A stretch of DNA of 64,000 nucleotides from Halopenitus sp041821145 (lineage in GTDB: Archaea; Halobacteriota; Halobacteria; Halobacteriales; Haloferacaceae). The stretch covers positions 248,001 through 312,000 of the forward strand of contig NZ_JBGUBC010000002.1 in assembly GCF_041821145.1 (NCBI RefSeq). The letters are read 5' to 3'. The notes under the pieces were generated by a model that searched no databases, was not told the DNA's origin, and saw nothing but the letters and a program-made list of their open reading frames with translations. Every line of letters begins with the position of its first letter. The first letter of the stretch is position 1. Both the position numbers and the translations under genes were made by a program. Shown here piece by piece: positions 8,561 through 17,294 of the stretch.

Positions 8561-10744
8561 TCACGCGTTCGCCTGCAGCCACTCGATCGCGTCATCGAGG
8601 TCCGTCTCCGGCGGCGAGCAGGCAAATCCGCGACAGGCGTAAACCGTCGGCTCCCCGTCGATCGCGTCGCGGCCGGCCCAGACGGGCGGAACCTCGGAGA
8701 GTCCCAGTCGGTCACACCACTCGTCGAGACGCTCGTCGTCCGTCGGTCGCGGCGCCACGACCGCACCCGGAAGGGATGTCTCAGAGAGCGTCTCCCACCA
8801 GTCGCTCGGGAGGTCCGGGCCGACGACCACGATCTCGGTTCCACCGCGCTCGAGTCGGTCCGCGACGAGAGCCAACGAGACGTGTTCGAGCGGACTCGCC
8901 CGGATCCGATCGGCATGCGTCTCGACCACGCGCTCGGCAATCGTTCGGTAGGGTCGTTCGGAGTCACTTCCGACGAATCCCTCCAGATCGGCGAGCAGTC
9001 CGGCTGCGATCCCGACGTTCGAGGGGAGCGACCGGTCCGTCAGATCCCGGGGACGAACCGAGAGACGGCTCCCGTCGGCGTCGGTTTCGGTTTCCGCCGG
9101 GGTCGTATACATCGTCCCGGCTTCCTCGTCGTAGAAGGCGGAGACGATACGGTCGGCCAGATCGATCGCGAACTCGAGGTGGGCGATCTCTCCGGTGATT
9201 TGGTAGGTATCGAACGCACCACGCGCCAGATATGCGTAGTCCCCGAGGTAGCCGGGGCCCTCCCGATCGCCGTCGATGATGCGCCGATCGAGTCGGTTCT
9301 CATCGGCGTCCCAGAGGGTTTCACGGAGAAACTCGATCGCCGACTCCGCCCGCTCCGCGAGCGACGGATCGAGGACCTGTGCGCCGGCGGCGAACGCCGA
9401 TATCATCCGCCCGTTCCAACCGGCGATGATCTTCTCGTCGCGTGCGGGGCGTGGGCGCTCCTCGCGAGCCTCGTACAATGCCGCACGTGCGTCCATCAGG
9501 CGTTCGCCGATCGACGTCCGATCGAGGCCGTACTCGTCCGCGAGATCGTCCATCGATGTCGAGATCGTCGGGACGGTCGTTCCTCCCTCGAAGTTGCCGC
9601 CTCGCGAGATACCATAGCGATCGCGGACGATCGAGGCGTCAGGGTCCTCGAGGACGGTATCGACTTCATCGGGCGTCCATGTGTAGAAGGCACCTTCTTC
9701 CGGTTCGAGAGCGTCGGCCGGACCGCCCGCTGCCCGCCGTGACTGCGGCGGAACGCTCCGCGCATCGAGCGTGCCGTAGAACCCTCCTCGATCGTTCATC
9801 AGTTCCTGCTCGACGAACGCGAAGGTCTCGCGAGCGACCCGTGCGTACGTGGGATCGCCGGTCTGCTGGAAGGCGCGCAGATACACGCGTGGGAGTTCCG
9901 CGTTGTCGTAGAGCATCTTCTCGAAGTGCGGGATCGTCCAGGATCGGTCCGTCGCGTATCGATGGAAGCCACCGCCGACGTGGTCGTACATCCCGCCCGC
10001 GGCCATCGCGTCGAGCGTTCCGGTGGCCGCCTCCAGGATCTCATCGCGGCCTGAAACCGCGTACGCGCGACAGAGCATCTCGATCCGACCGGGAAGCGGG
10101 AACTTCGGCCCGTCACTGCCGAACCCGCCGTGTTTCTCGTCGTACCCACGGATAGCAGCGGTCGCCGCCTCCTCTAAGATCTCGCTACCCGGCGACTCGC
10201 CCGGCTGTTCGGGGACGGATTCGACGCGATCGCGTGCCGCCTTCCTCCACTGGTCGGCACGCGTTTTCATTTCGGCGCGCTGGTCAGGATCGTTCCAGGA
10301 ATCCGCGATCCGTTCACACAGCTGTGTGAATCCCGGCCGTCCGTGGGTTGACTCCGTTGGGAAGTAGGTCCCGATATAAAACGGGTCTCCCTCGGGCGTA
10401 CACCACGCCGAAAGCGGCCACCCGCCGCCACCAGTCACCAGTTGACAGATAGTCATGAACACCGAATCGACGTCGGGGCGTTCCTCGCGGTCGATCTTGA
10501 TCGGGACGAACGACTCATTGAGCAGCCGGGCCACCGACGGGTCCGAGAAGCTCTCCTCCTCCATCACATGACACCAGTGACACGCCGAGTATCCGATCGA
10601 TACGAAGACGGGGACGTCGTGTTCCTTCGCGATCTCGAAGGCCCGATCGTCCCAGGGTTGCCAGTTGACGGGGTTGTCCGCGTGCGCTTGCAGATACGGA
10701 CTCGCCTCCTCCGTCAGTCGGTTTCGATCCGTCGGAGTGGACAT
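8561..10744 (-). CDS. DUF255 thioredoxin-fold / six-hairpin protein (YyaL family)
   Basis: Encodes 727 residues. The N-terminal DUF255 domain (about 1-165) has a thioredoxin fold with the motif ACHWCHVMEEESF, where Cys-His-Trp-Cys is the potential redox centre. The rest is an alpha/alpha-barrel resembling N-acylglucosamine epimerase-type barrels (GGFGSDGPKFP, HFEKMLYDNAEL). Homologues run from bacteria (YyaL) to animals (SPATA20); the biochemical role is not settled. The start at 10744 gives MSTPTDRNRLTEEASPYL, the family's usual beginning. It is divergent from purD. Confidence 0.9.
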   Translation of the reverse strand: MSTPTDRNRLTEEASPYLQAHADNPVNWQPWDDRAFEIAKEHDVPVFVSIGYSACHWCHVMEEESFSDPSVARLLNESFVPIKIDREERPDVDSVFMTICQLVTGGGGWPLSAWCTPEGDPFYIGTYFPTESTHGRPGFTQLCERIADSWNDPDQRAEMKTRADQWRKAARDRVESVPEQPGESPGSEILEEAATAAIRGYDEKHGGFGSDGPKFPLPGRIEMLCRAYAVSGRDEILEAATGTLDAMAAGGMYDHVGGGFHRYATDRSWTIPHFEKMLYDNAELPRVYLRAFQQTGDPTYARVARETFAFVEQELMNDRGGFYGTLDARSVPPQSRRAAGGPADALEPEEGAFYTWTPDEVDTVLEDPDASIVRDRYGISRGGNFEGGTTVPTISTSMDDLADEYGLDRTSIGERLMDARAALYEAREERPRPARDEKIIAGWNGRMISAFAAGAQVLDPSLAERAESAIEFLRETLWDADENRLDRRIIDGDREGPGYLGDYAYLARGAFDTYQITGEIAHLEFAIDLADRIVSAFYDEEAGTMYTTPAETETDADGSRLSVRPRDLTDRSLPSNVGIAAGLLADLEGFVGSDSERPYRTIAERVVETHADRIRASPLEHVSLALVADRLERGGTEIVVVGPDLPSDWWETLSETSLPGAVVAPRPTDDERLDEWCDRLGLSEVPPVWAGRDAIDGEPTVYACRGFACSPPETDLDDAIEWLQANA

Positions 10745-10878
10745 ATCACGAATAGCGGTTCCACCGTGAAAAGACGCCCTAACACGGACGCCGCTCTCGA
10801 CGGCGATATCCACATCTATGGATCGGTGTTCGGTTTTCAAGGACAAGGTTTACACTACCGTGAGCAAACCTCTCGCGT

Positions 10879-12162
10879 ATGACCGAGACCGTCCTGCTGG
10901 TCGGTGGCGGCGGCCGTGAGCACGCGATCGCGCGTGCGCTCGCGGACGACTGTGACCTGTATGCGTGTGCGAAAAACGAGAATCCGGGCATCGTTCGGAT
11001 CGCTTCCGGTTTCGAGTCCATCGACGAGACGGACGCCGACGCGATCGTCGAGTACGCGGAGTCGATCGGCGCCGACGCCGCGATCATCGGCCCGGAAGCG
11101 GGACTCGCCGCCGGCGTCTCCGACGCCCTTGACGCGGCGGGGATCTACGCGTTCGGTCCGCGCTCGGAGGAGGCACGGATCGAGACGGACAAGGCCTTCC
11201 AGCGGCGGTTCATGCGTGAGAACGCGGTCCCCGGTTGCCCGGATTTCGAGACCTTCGAGGACATGGAGGCGGCCTGTCGATATATCGACGAGTACGACGG
11301 CGATCTCGCCGTCAAGCCGGCCGGCCTGACCGGCGGCAAGGGCGTGAAGGTGATCGGCGACCAGGTCACCGCGGCGGAGGCGAAGACGTACCTCCGGGAG
11401 TCCGACTACGATCGGGTCGTCCTGGAGGAACGGCTCGTCGGCGAGGAGTTCACGATCCAGGCGTTCGTCGCGAACGAGGAAGTGCGAACCACCCCCGCAG
11501 TCCAGGACCACAAACGCGCCTACGAAGGCGACGAAGGGCCCAACACCGGCGGGATGGGCTCCTACTCAGATACGGGGTTCTCGCTCCCGTTCATGGATGA
11601 GGGCGATTACGAGGCCGCCGTCGCGATCATCGAGGCAGTCGTTGATGCCTTACCGGCGTACAAGGGGATCCTCTACGGCCAGTTCATGCTCACGGAGGAG
11701 GGACCGAGGGTCGTCGAATTCAACGCTCGATTCGGCGATCCGGAAGCGATGAACACGCTGCCGGTTCTCGAGACGCCGTTTCTCGACGTTATCACGGCCG
11801 CACGCGACGGGAATCCCCTTCCTGAACTCGAGTTCACCGGGGAGGCGACCGTCTGTAAGTACGCGGTACCGGACGGGTATCCGACCGATCCGGACGCGGG
11901 CGCCCGTATCGACGTCGACGAGGAGAGCGTGGGTGATGCGCTGTTATTCTACGCAAGCGTGGAGGACCGCGGTGACGGGATCTACACCACGACCTCACGG
12001 GCCTTCGCCGTCGTCGGGCTCGGCGAATCGATCGCCGTCGCGGAGGCGTCCGCCGAGGAGGGGCTTGCCGCCGCGGGCGATCGCGTCCGAATCCGCCATG
12101 ACATCGGCACCCGAGATCTCGTCGAACGCCGGATCGACCACATGGACGCGATTCGGGAGTGA
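10879..12162 (+). CDS. purD: phosphoribosylamine--glycine ligase
   Basis: Encodes 427 residues of the ATP-grasp GAR synthetase, the second step of purine synthesis. Family marks are the N-terminal VGGGGREHAIA loop, GGKGVKV in the ATP-binding lid, and GPNTGGMGSYS and FNARFGDPEAM near the active site. A TTTACAC box about 28 bases upstream suggests a leaderless transcript. The TGA stop (12160-12162) lies at the very start of a perfect 16-bp tandem repeat array, so repeat number can change without altering the protein. Confidence 0.97.
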   Translation: MTETVLLVGGGGREHAIARALADDCDLYACAKNENPGIVRIASGFESIDETDADAIVEYAESIGADAAIIGPEAGLAAGVSDALDAAGIYAFGPRSEEARIETDKAFQRRFMRENAVPGCPDFETFEDMEAACRYIDEYDGDLAVKPAGLTGGKGVKVIGDQVTAAEAKTYLRESDYDRVVLEERLVGEEFTIQAFVANEEVRTTPAVQDHKRAYEGDEGPNTGGMGSYSDTGFSLPFMDEGDYEAAVAIIEAVVDALPAYKGILYGQFMLTEEGPRVVEFNARFGDPEAMNTLPVLETPFLDVITAARDGNPLPELEFTGEATVCKYAVPDGYPTDPDAGARIDVDEESVGDALLFYASVEDRGDGIYTTTSRAFAVVGLGESIAVAEASAEEGLAAAGDRVRIRHDIGTRDLVERRIDHMDAIRE

Positions 12163-12300
12163 TTGCTTCCGGATGTGATTGCTTCCGGATGTGATTGCTT
12201 CCGGATGTGATTGCTTCCGGATGTGATTGCTTCCGGATGTGATTGCTTCCGGATGTGATTGCTTCCGGATGTGATTGCTTCCGGATGTGATTGCTCCGAG
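12161..12300 (+). repeat. 16-bp tandem repeat, eight exact copies plus a degenerate ninth
   Basis: The unit GATTGCTTCCGGATGT is repeated eight times without a mismatch from 12161 to 12288. A truncated copy that lost one T follows (GATTGCTCCGAG, 12289-12300). The first unit overlaps the last two bases of the purD stop codon. The unit length is not a multiple of three. There are no spacers, so this is not a CRISPR array. The exactness implies recent slippage or gene conversion. Confidence 0.97.
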
Positions 12301-12435
12301 AGAGACCGCGTACCCTACCGTCAGGTCGAGGGATGTTCGATGGGGGTCCTCGCCCTCAGCAACCGTCGGCCATGCGCTCGGGCGACCGAGGTGGCCGCTC
12401 TCGGCTCGTGCCGGTTTGGACGACGGTCGGAGACA
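12301..12435. other. convergent intergenic stretch between purD repeat and mrp, nothing recognised
   Basis: This is GC-rich sequence after the repeat array. Short open frames cross it, but none has a promoter-like box or recognisable protein. It separates the convergent purD and mrp-DUF2249 genes. Confidence 0.5.
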
Positions 12436-13824
12436 TCACGGACGCGTCGCCCGAGCGAGCCAGGTCTCCGGATTCTGTCGTTTGACTTCGAACGACTCCA
12501 GTCCGTCTTCCGCCTCGTCGCCGAGTATCTTCCGTAGATAGCCCCGAACTGGCGTGGGATCCCGATCGCTGACGACGTACAGTCGTTCACCGGAGTCGAC
12601 CGATTCGAACGCATCCTTCACTCGCTCACGTCGTTCGTCCGACGGAACGTCGCGTAGATCGACCGCGTTCTCCGGCACGTCGATCTCCCAGACCTCGTCG
12701 AAGCGCTCCGTCACGGCGGCGCCGAGGTCCCGAGCATGCCGTGTGAGTCCGTCCGGCGTCGGCCGTGGCGTCTCCTGCATCGTGGGCGAAAAGGGAATTT
12801 CTTCGAGGATCGGCACCTCCAACGACTCGATCGGATTCGGTCCCTCGAAGAGGTCGTGGGGATGATCACACTCATCACAGACGAACGTCCCCATGTTCGC
12901 GACCACTCCGAGTACCGGCACGTCGTTTTCCTCGAACAACTGGACCGAGCGATGGGTGTCCGAGACCGCCGCATGGAACGGCGTCGTGACGAGGACGACG
13001 CCATCTATGGGGACCTCCTGGAGCGTCGTTAACGCGACGTCGCCGGTGCCGGGCGGCATGTCGACGACGATAGTGTCCGGGTCGCTCCACGCGGTGTCCT
13101 CATAGAGGTCGGAAAGTGCGTCGTGCGCCATCGCTCCCCGCCAGGCAAGCGGTCCGCTGTCGGACAGCAGTCCCATGCTCATCACTTCGAGGCCGTCGAC
13201 GTCGATCGGGACCGGCTTCCCGTCGTCATCGCTGTATACGGGACCGGTCGCTTCGAGGACCGCCGGGACGTTCGGCCCGTAGATGTCCGCGTCGAACAGC
13301 CCCACGCTGGATGAATCTTCGTCCGCGTGGTTGGCGTCTTCGTCGACGGCGAGTGCGCACGCAAGCATGGTCGCAACCGTGGTCTTCCCGACGCCGCCCT
13401 TCGCGCTCGCGACCGCGATGACGCGATCCGCGGTTTGGATGCCGGACGCGCGCCCATCCAGATCCGGACTCGGGTCGATCTGCTCGACGTGCACCCCGGC
13501 GACCTCCTCGATGTCCGAGACTGCGCGTACCATCGTCGCCGATACTTGTTCTGCACTCTCTCGCGGGAACTCACGGAGGTCGGCCTCGATCGTCACGCTC
13601 TCACCGGATATTTCGAGGTTCTCCACGAGGCCGGCATCGAACACGGTTACGTCCGATTCGGGATCGCGAACCCGTCGGAGCGCCGCCTCGACCGCATCCT
13701 TCGAGACCGGCTCGTCGGGATTCGTCGGTTCCTCCGGGTCCGACGCATCACCGCGGGATCCGTCGACAGCGTTCTCGGCGTCCGATTCGTCCGCAGCTGA
13801 TGGGTTGGGAGTGTCCTGGGACAT
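12436..13824 (-). CDS. Mrp/ApbC-type P-loop ATPase with MIP18-like N-domain and DUF2249 tail
   Basis: Encodes 462 residues. After an acidic leader (1-40) comes a DUF59/MIP18-like domain (about 41-120), then the Mrp ATPase with the deviant Walker A AKGGVGKTT (141-149), DADIYGPNVP, DMPPGTGD and a CDEC pair (about residue 318) where Mrp scaffolds hold an Fe-S cluster. The last 75 residues, starting VDLRDVPSDERRE, look like a DUF2249 domain. Mrp proteins are Fe-S cluster carriers. As the last gene of the nitrate reductase operon it probably supplies clusters to NarG, NarH or the Rieske protein, and the DUF2249 part may give specificity. That role is inferred from context. Confidence 0.88.
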   Translation of the reverse strand: MSQDTPNPSAADESDAENAVDGSRGDASDPEEPTNPDEPVSKDAVEAALRRVRDPESDVTVFDAGLVENLEISGESVTIEADLREFPRESAEQVSATMVRAVSDIEEVAGVHVEQIDPSPDLDGRASGIQTADRVIAVASAKGGVGKTTVATMLACALAVDEDANHADEDSSSVGLFDADIYGPNVPAVLEATGPVYSDDDGKPVPIDVDGLEVMSMGLLSDSGPLAWRGAMAHDALSDLYEDTAWSDPDTIVVDMPPGTGDVALTTLQEVPIDGVVLVTTPFHAAVSDTHRSVQLFEENDVPVLGVVANMGTFVCDECDHPHDLFEGPNPIESLEVPILEEIPFSPTMQETPRPTPDGLTRHARDLGAAVTERFDEVWEIDVPENAVDLRDVPSDERRERVKDAFESVDSGERLYVVSDRDPTPVRGYLRKILGDEAEDGLESFEVKRQNPETWLARATRP

Positions 13825-13825
13825 C

Positions 13826-14662
13826 TTAGAGATCCGGTCGTCGGTTCAGCGTGCTTTCGCCGGGGAGCGCGGTGCTGTCGTTCTCGGTGCCGCCGGTGAA
13901 CTGGCGACGGAACTTCCCGGGATCGGCATCGAGCGCGCGCGCGGCAGTACTGCGGACGACCTTGGGTTCCGCGTCGTCATTCGCGACGGTTTCCAGGCGT
14001 TCGGTCGCGCGCTCGTCGTCGACGCCCGCAAGGAGGTGGACGGCCCATTCACGGAGGCGTTCACTCTCCGCGCGCGAGCACGCCAGGAGTACCGGGAGGA
14101 GGTCCTCGCCCCGGCGTTTGAACAGCGAGACCATCGCGTTCCGTACCACTGCGTGGTGGCCGTCGTCGAGCGCGCCCTCGATCGCATCGGCGTACGCCGC
14201 GCGGTCGATGCGGTCGAGCGCGACGACGGCTTCCGCGCGCACCCACGGGTCGTCGTCCTCAAGGGTTGCGACTGCCGCTTCGCCCGCGCGTTCACCACCG
14301 AGGTCGCCGAGAGCTTCGACCGCGAACTGGCGGACGTCGTCGTCCGCGTCCGCGAGACCGTACTCGACGAGCGCGTCGAGCACGGCCTCGGTGCGTCGTT
14401 CCTCGCCGAGCGCGAGCGCGGCGCGCCGACGTTCGACGGGATCGCCCTCACGGAGGTCCGCGATCTTCGATGCGGCGGACTCACTCGCGATGGGCGCGAT
14501 GTCGGTCGCCTGGAGCTCTCTCGGCGTCGCCTCGCCGATCGTGACGTCACGACTCACCTCGATGTCCGAGAGGCCGTCGGCGTCCTCACCGAACCCAGGG
14601 CTCTCCTCGGGATGTACGCGGGGGTCGGTCGGCCCGTCGGTCGCCTCGTCGGGGTCTCTCAT
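13826..14662 (-). CDS. HEAT-repeat protein of the nitrate reductase operon
   Basis: Encodes 278 residues. From about residue 60 to 230 it is built of PBS-lyase-type HEAT repeats (RRAALALGEE, VRQFAVEALGDLGGE, VRAEAVVALDRI, VVRNAMVSLFKRRGED, LREWAVHLLAGV), a helical scaffold for protein-protein contacts. It has no catalytic motif. The start codon overlaps the preceding membrane-protein stop by four bases (ATGA) and is preceded by a perfect Shine-Dalgarno GGAGGTGA, so it is translationally coupled. HEAT-repeat genes accompany haloarchaeal nar clusters; a role in assembly of the oxidoreductase is plausible but unproven. Confidence 0.85.
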   Translation of the reverse strand: MRDPDEATDGPTDPRVHPEESPGFGEDADGLSDIEVSRDVTIGEATPRELQATDIAPIASESAASKIADLREGDPVERRRAALALGEERRTEAVLDALVEYGLADADDDVRQFAVEALGDLGGERAGEAAVATLEDDDPWVRAEAVVALDRIDRAAYADAIEGALDDGHHAVVRNAMVSLFKRRGEDLLPVLLACSRAESERLREWAVHLLAGVDDERATERLETVANDDAEPKVVRSTAARALDADPGKFRRQFTGGTENDSTALPGESTLNRRPDL

Positions 14663-15531
14663 TCGGCAGTCACCTCCGTCGTGGACCCGTCTCCGGGAGC
14701 ATCCGCGAGCACGTCGTCGAGATCGGTGCAGGCGAGCATCGTGCCGAGGAGGATTGCCATCGCGGCCCCCGGCGTCGCGGGTGCACCAGCCAGGAGCAGG
14801 ATGGTAGCTCCGGCCACGAGCGCAGGTGCACCCCGGCGGAGGCCAGCGATGACCGCGGCAACCCCGCCGAAGACGGCGGTCGCGACGAGCAGATGTGCGC
14901 CGTCGACGACGCCGAAGCCGACGAGAAGCGCGCTCCCCGCGAGATACGGTGCACTCGTACTGGCTGCGATGACCGCGAGGAAACCAACGGCGCCAGCGAC
15001 GAGCGCGATCGGATCGCCGCCGGTTCGGATCACGAGAAGCGTCAATGCGGCGAGGAACAGGCTAGTTCCGAGTCCACGGACGCCGACATCGACGATCCCC
15101 GTGGTCGTCGCGAGCGAGATACCGATCGCGGCCAGGAATCCGGCAGTGACGAGTCGGCGCCTCACTCCGCGGTACGAGCGTGGGAGTCCGAGTGCACCGG
15201 CCAGCGCGAGGGCACCACCGCCCGTGATCGCGACGACCGCGGGGAGCACGGCCGCATCGGCGAGCACGCCGAACACGCCGAACACGCCCGCAAACAGGAG
15301 ACCGACGCGAACCACGGCATTCCGCGTGGCGAAGGCGGTCGTCCCGAGGGCGATACCCACAAGGACTGCCGCGAGGGTGCCGACGCCAACGAGAACGCTG
15401 CTCGGGAACTCGATCGGATCGAACGGGACGTTGTACAGCACGCGGAGCACGGTCACAGTGGCGACCGCAACGGTGGCGAGGCCGCCCACTACGAGTACGC
15501 GCTGGCGCGGCGCCTCAAGTCTCGATCGCAC
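14659..15531 (-). CDS. polytopic membrane protein of the nitrate reductase operon
   Basis: Encodes at least 290 residues with about eight to nine hydrophobic helices, Gly/Ala/Val rich, and an acidic C-terminal tail with no motif I recognise. The listed GTG start at 15531 is the first ordinary start codon. However, the frame stays open and clearly coding-like up to 15618, and a CTG at 15610-15612 overlaps the narJ stop (CTGA) 6 bases after a perfect GGAGGTGA. The true start may therefore be that CTG, adding 27 residues (LSSRTTDLDGDG...). Its place between narJ and the HEAT gene suggests a membrane partner or quinone-side component. The function is unknown. Confidence 0.75.
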   Translation of the reverse strand: MRSRLEAPRQRVLVVGGLATVAVATVTVLRVLYNVPFDPIEFPSSVLVGVGTLAAVLVGIALGTTAFATRNAVVRVGLLFAGVFGVFGVLADAAVLPAVVAITGGGALALAGALGLPRSYRGVRRRLVTAGFLAAIGISLATTTGIVDVGVRGLGTSLFLAALTLLVIRTGGDPIALVAGAVGFLAVIAASTSAPYLAGSALLVGFGVVDGAHLLVATAVFGGVAAVIAGLRRGAPALVAGATILLLAGAPATPGAAMAILLGTMLACTDLDDVLADAPGDGSTTEVTAE

Positions 15532-15608
15532 GCTGGCGAGCGCTCGCTGGGCACTCGCGCCGCCCGATCCGGAACTGCCGTCGCCGTCGAGATCGGTCGT
15601 CCGTGAGC

Positions 15609-16430
15609 TCAGCGGCCCTCACCTCCGTTCTTCGCGTTGTCGCTGCTCGAAGCGGTTGCGGCGCGTCCGGCGCCGACATCGAGGCGTGCATCGAGGTCGT
15701 CGACGTCGGCTTCGGTGAAGTCGTCGAGGAACGCTGTGAGACGGCCGTAGATGCTCGTGCCGGGTTCCTCGGCGAGGGCGTCGTGTAGCCCCGTGACCAG
15801 GATGGTGAGATGGCGGTCGTGGAAGTCGAGTCGCGCGCGGTCGACGTCCGCACCGCCCGCGACGGCGTCGGCTGCGGCGAGTCGGCAGAGGTAGCCCGCG
15901 AACTCGAGTTCGAGCCGGACGTGGTCGTGGTGGCGGCGTTCCTCCTGGTCGATCTCGCATCCGAAGTACTCGTAGGCGCGAGCGAGGTCGAGGTTGACGT
16001 CGTTCCAGGAGACCGCCGAGCGGTATGCGGACTCATAAAGCGACACGGGCGGACCCTGGTTGTCGATCGTGCCGTCGGTCCCGTCGATGACCTCGGAGTA
16101 CCCGACGACGAAGAGGTCATTGTACCGCGCGGCGAGCGTGTTGCGGTCATCGTCGACCGTGAGATCGGGTGAGTCGACGGCCAAGCCGGTGTGGTCGACG
16201 AACGTCGCGAACTCCTCGTCGAACGATCCGTCCGCGAGAGCGCCGTACAGTTCCGGGTCGGGTTCGCCGAACGCGCGCGCTGCGAGGGCGTACACGGCGC
16301 CACGGGCGCCGGTCTCGGTGTCGATCGCGCCGAGCACGGGCTCGTCACGCTCGCTTTCGACATCATCGTCGGCCATGTTCGAGACGTCGTCACGCTCCGC
16401 GTCGTCCGCATTCGTCTTCGGCGTCGTCAT
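15609..16430 (-). CDS. narJ: NarJ/TorD-family molybdoenzyme assembly chaperone
   Basis: Encodes 273 residues, all helical, of the TorD/NarJ chaperone type that binds the catalytic subunit's N-terminus and checks cofactor insertion before Tat export. Helices with LYESAYRS, DLARAYEYFG and DFHDRHLTILVTGL fit the family, including the HxxxxHxxxF-like stretch around residue 215. The N-terminal 35 residues and the C-terminal 35 are acidic, low-complexity extensions. It begins three bases after the EB_dh gene, with GGAGTGA as ribosome-binding site. Context makes NarG its client. Confidence 0.88.
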   Translation of the reverse strand: MTTPKTNADDAERDDVSNMADDDVESERDEPVLGAIDTETGARGAVYALAARAFGEPDPELYGALADGSFDEEFATFVDHTGLAVDSPDLTVDDDRNTLAARYNDLFVVGYSEVIDGTDGTIDNQGPPVSLYESAYRSAVSWNDVNLDLARAYEYFGCEIDQEERRHHDHVRLELEFAGYLCRLAAADAVAGGADVDRARLDFHDRHLTILVTGLHDALAEEPGTSIYGRLTAFLDDFTEADVDDLDARLDVGAGRAATASSSDNAKNGGEGR

Positions 16431-16433
16431 CGG

Positions 16434-17294
16434 TCACTCACTCCCCGTGCGGCGGACGCCTTCAACGGTGACGAGCGTCGTGAAGACGATCGCGAGTCCG
16501 GCGATCGTCCAGAGGATCGCCTCGTAGGGCGGCCCGCCGGTGTCGGGACCGAGCGCGAGGTAGTACCACTCGCTTGCCGCCTTCTGACCGGAGCGTTCCA
16601 TGTTCGACCCGTTCCACACCGCGAGCGCAACGTCCATGTCCTGGTCGGTCGGGATGTCCGTGGCGTTCGCCCGGTCGGATGCGAGCGGCCGCGAGAACAC
16701 GACGTTCCAGCGGTCATCGGTGTGAGTCGCGGTCGTGGTCATCGCGCTGTCTTGAACCTGGGTTGTCGTCCCGGCACCGCCGGCCAGCAGCGACTGGCTC
16801 TGGCCGTCGCCGCTCCAGTACCAGATGGTCACCCGGTTGCTCGTCGATCCCATCGCGATCGGCGGACGCTCGCTCTCGTTCACGGGGAACTGAAGTGCAG
16901 CAGCGTCGGCAAACTCGCGGAGCGAGTCGGTTGAGGTGTCGCTCGTCGCGTCGGCCCAGGAGAGTCTAACGTAGAGACGGTCGTTCGTTCGTGCCACCTC
17001 GACGCGCATCTGCTCGATGGTCGTGTCCTCCGCCTGCGGGACGGCTGCACCGGCACTGCTCAACGGGACACTCGCCGCCGGGACGGTCTCCCAGGACTCG
17101 CCAGTCGGCTCCTGCAGGTCGCCTTCGCTCGTCCGATAGTCGACCGGAATCTCGTAGGCAGGACGTGCATCGACGAGCAGGGGGAGCGTCGCGACCGCGG
17201 CGACGATCACGAGTGCGAGTACGCCCGCGATCGCCAACTCCTTCGATCGCAGGAATGTTCGTCCCCTGGTCGATCCCCCGTCGTCAGTCGTCAT
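16434..17294 (-). CDS. EB_dh-domain haem-b subunit of nitrate reductase
   Basis: Encodes 286 residues. It has an N-terminal membrane helix (about 18-40), an outside ethylbenzene-dehydrogenase-like haem-b-binding domain (about 50-240) and a C-terminal helix (about 255-277). The region FPVNESERPPIAMG contains the methionine that could be the axial haem ligand, as in the gamma subunits of ethylbenzene and selenate dehydrogenases. It overlaps narH by 11 bases. In the haloarchaeal outward-facing enzyme this protein probably carries electrons between the Rieske/cyt b unit and NarH. The ligand assignment is inference. Confidence 0.83.
   Translation of the reverse strand: MTTDDGGSTRGRTFLRSKELAIAGVLALVIVAAVATLPLLVDARPAYEIPVDYRTSEGDLQEPTGESWETVPAASVPLSSAGAAVPQAEDTTIEQMRVEVARTNDRLYVRLSWADATSDTSTDSLREFADAAALQFPVNESERPPIAMGSTSNRVTIWYWSGDGQSQSLLAGGAGTTTQVQDSAMTTTATHTDDRWNVVFSRPLASDRANATDIPTDQDMDVALAVWNGSNMERSGQKAASEWYYLALGPDTGGPPYEAILWTIAGLAIVFTTLVTVEGVRRTGSE

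Noticed and set aside
12161..12300. CRISPR array
   Set aside because: The 16-bp units are contiguous with no spacers and no cas genes are nearby; it is a simple tandem repeat.
12259..12541. Short open frames beginning inside the tandem repeat
   Set aside because: Their ATGs come from the repeat unit itself and they run into GC-rich sequence without domain or promoter; one would be created by every repeat copy.
13283..15718. 811-codon plus-strand open frame across the end of the nar operon
   Set aside because: It is antisense to Mrp, HEAT and membrane-protein genes, whose domains are clear. The translation is Ser/Arg/Thr/Pro-rich low complexity, typical of shadow frames in GC-rich haloarchaeal DNA.
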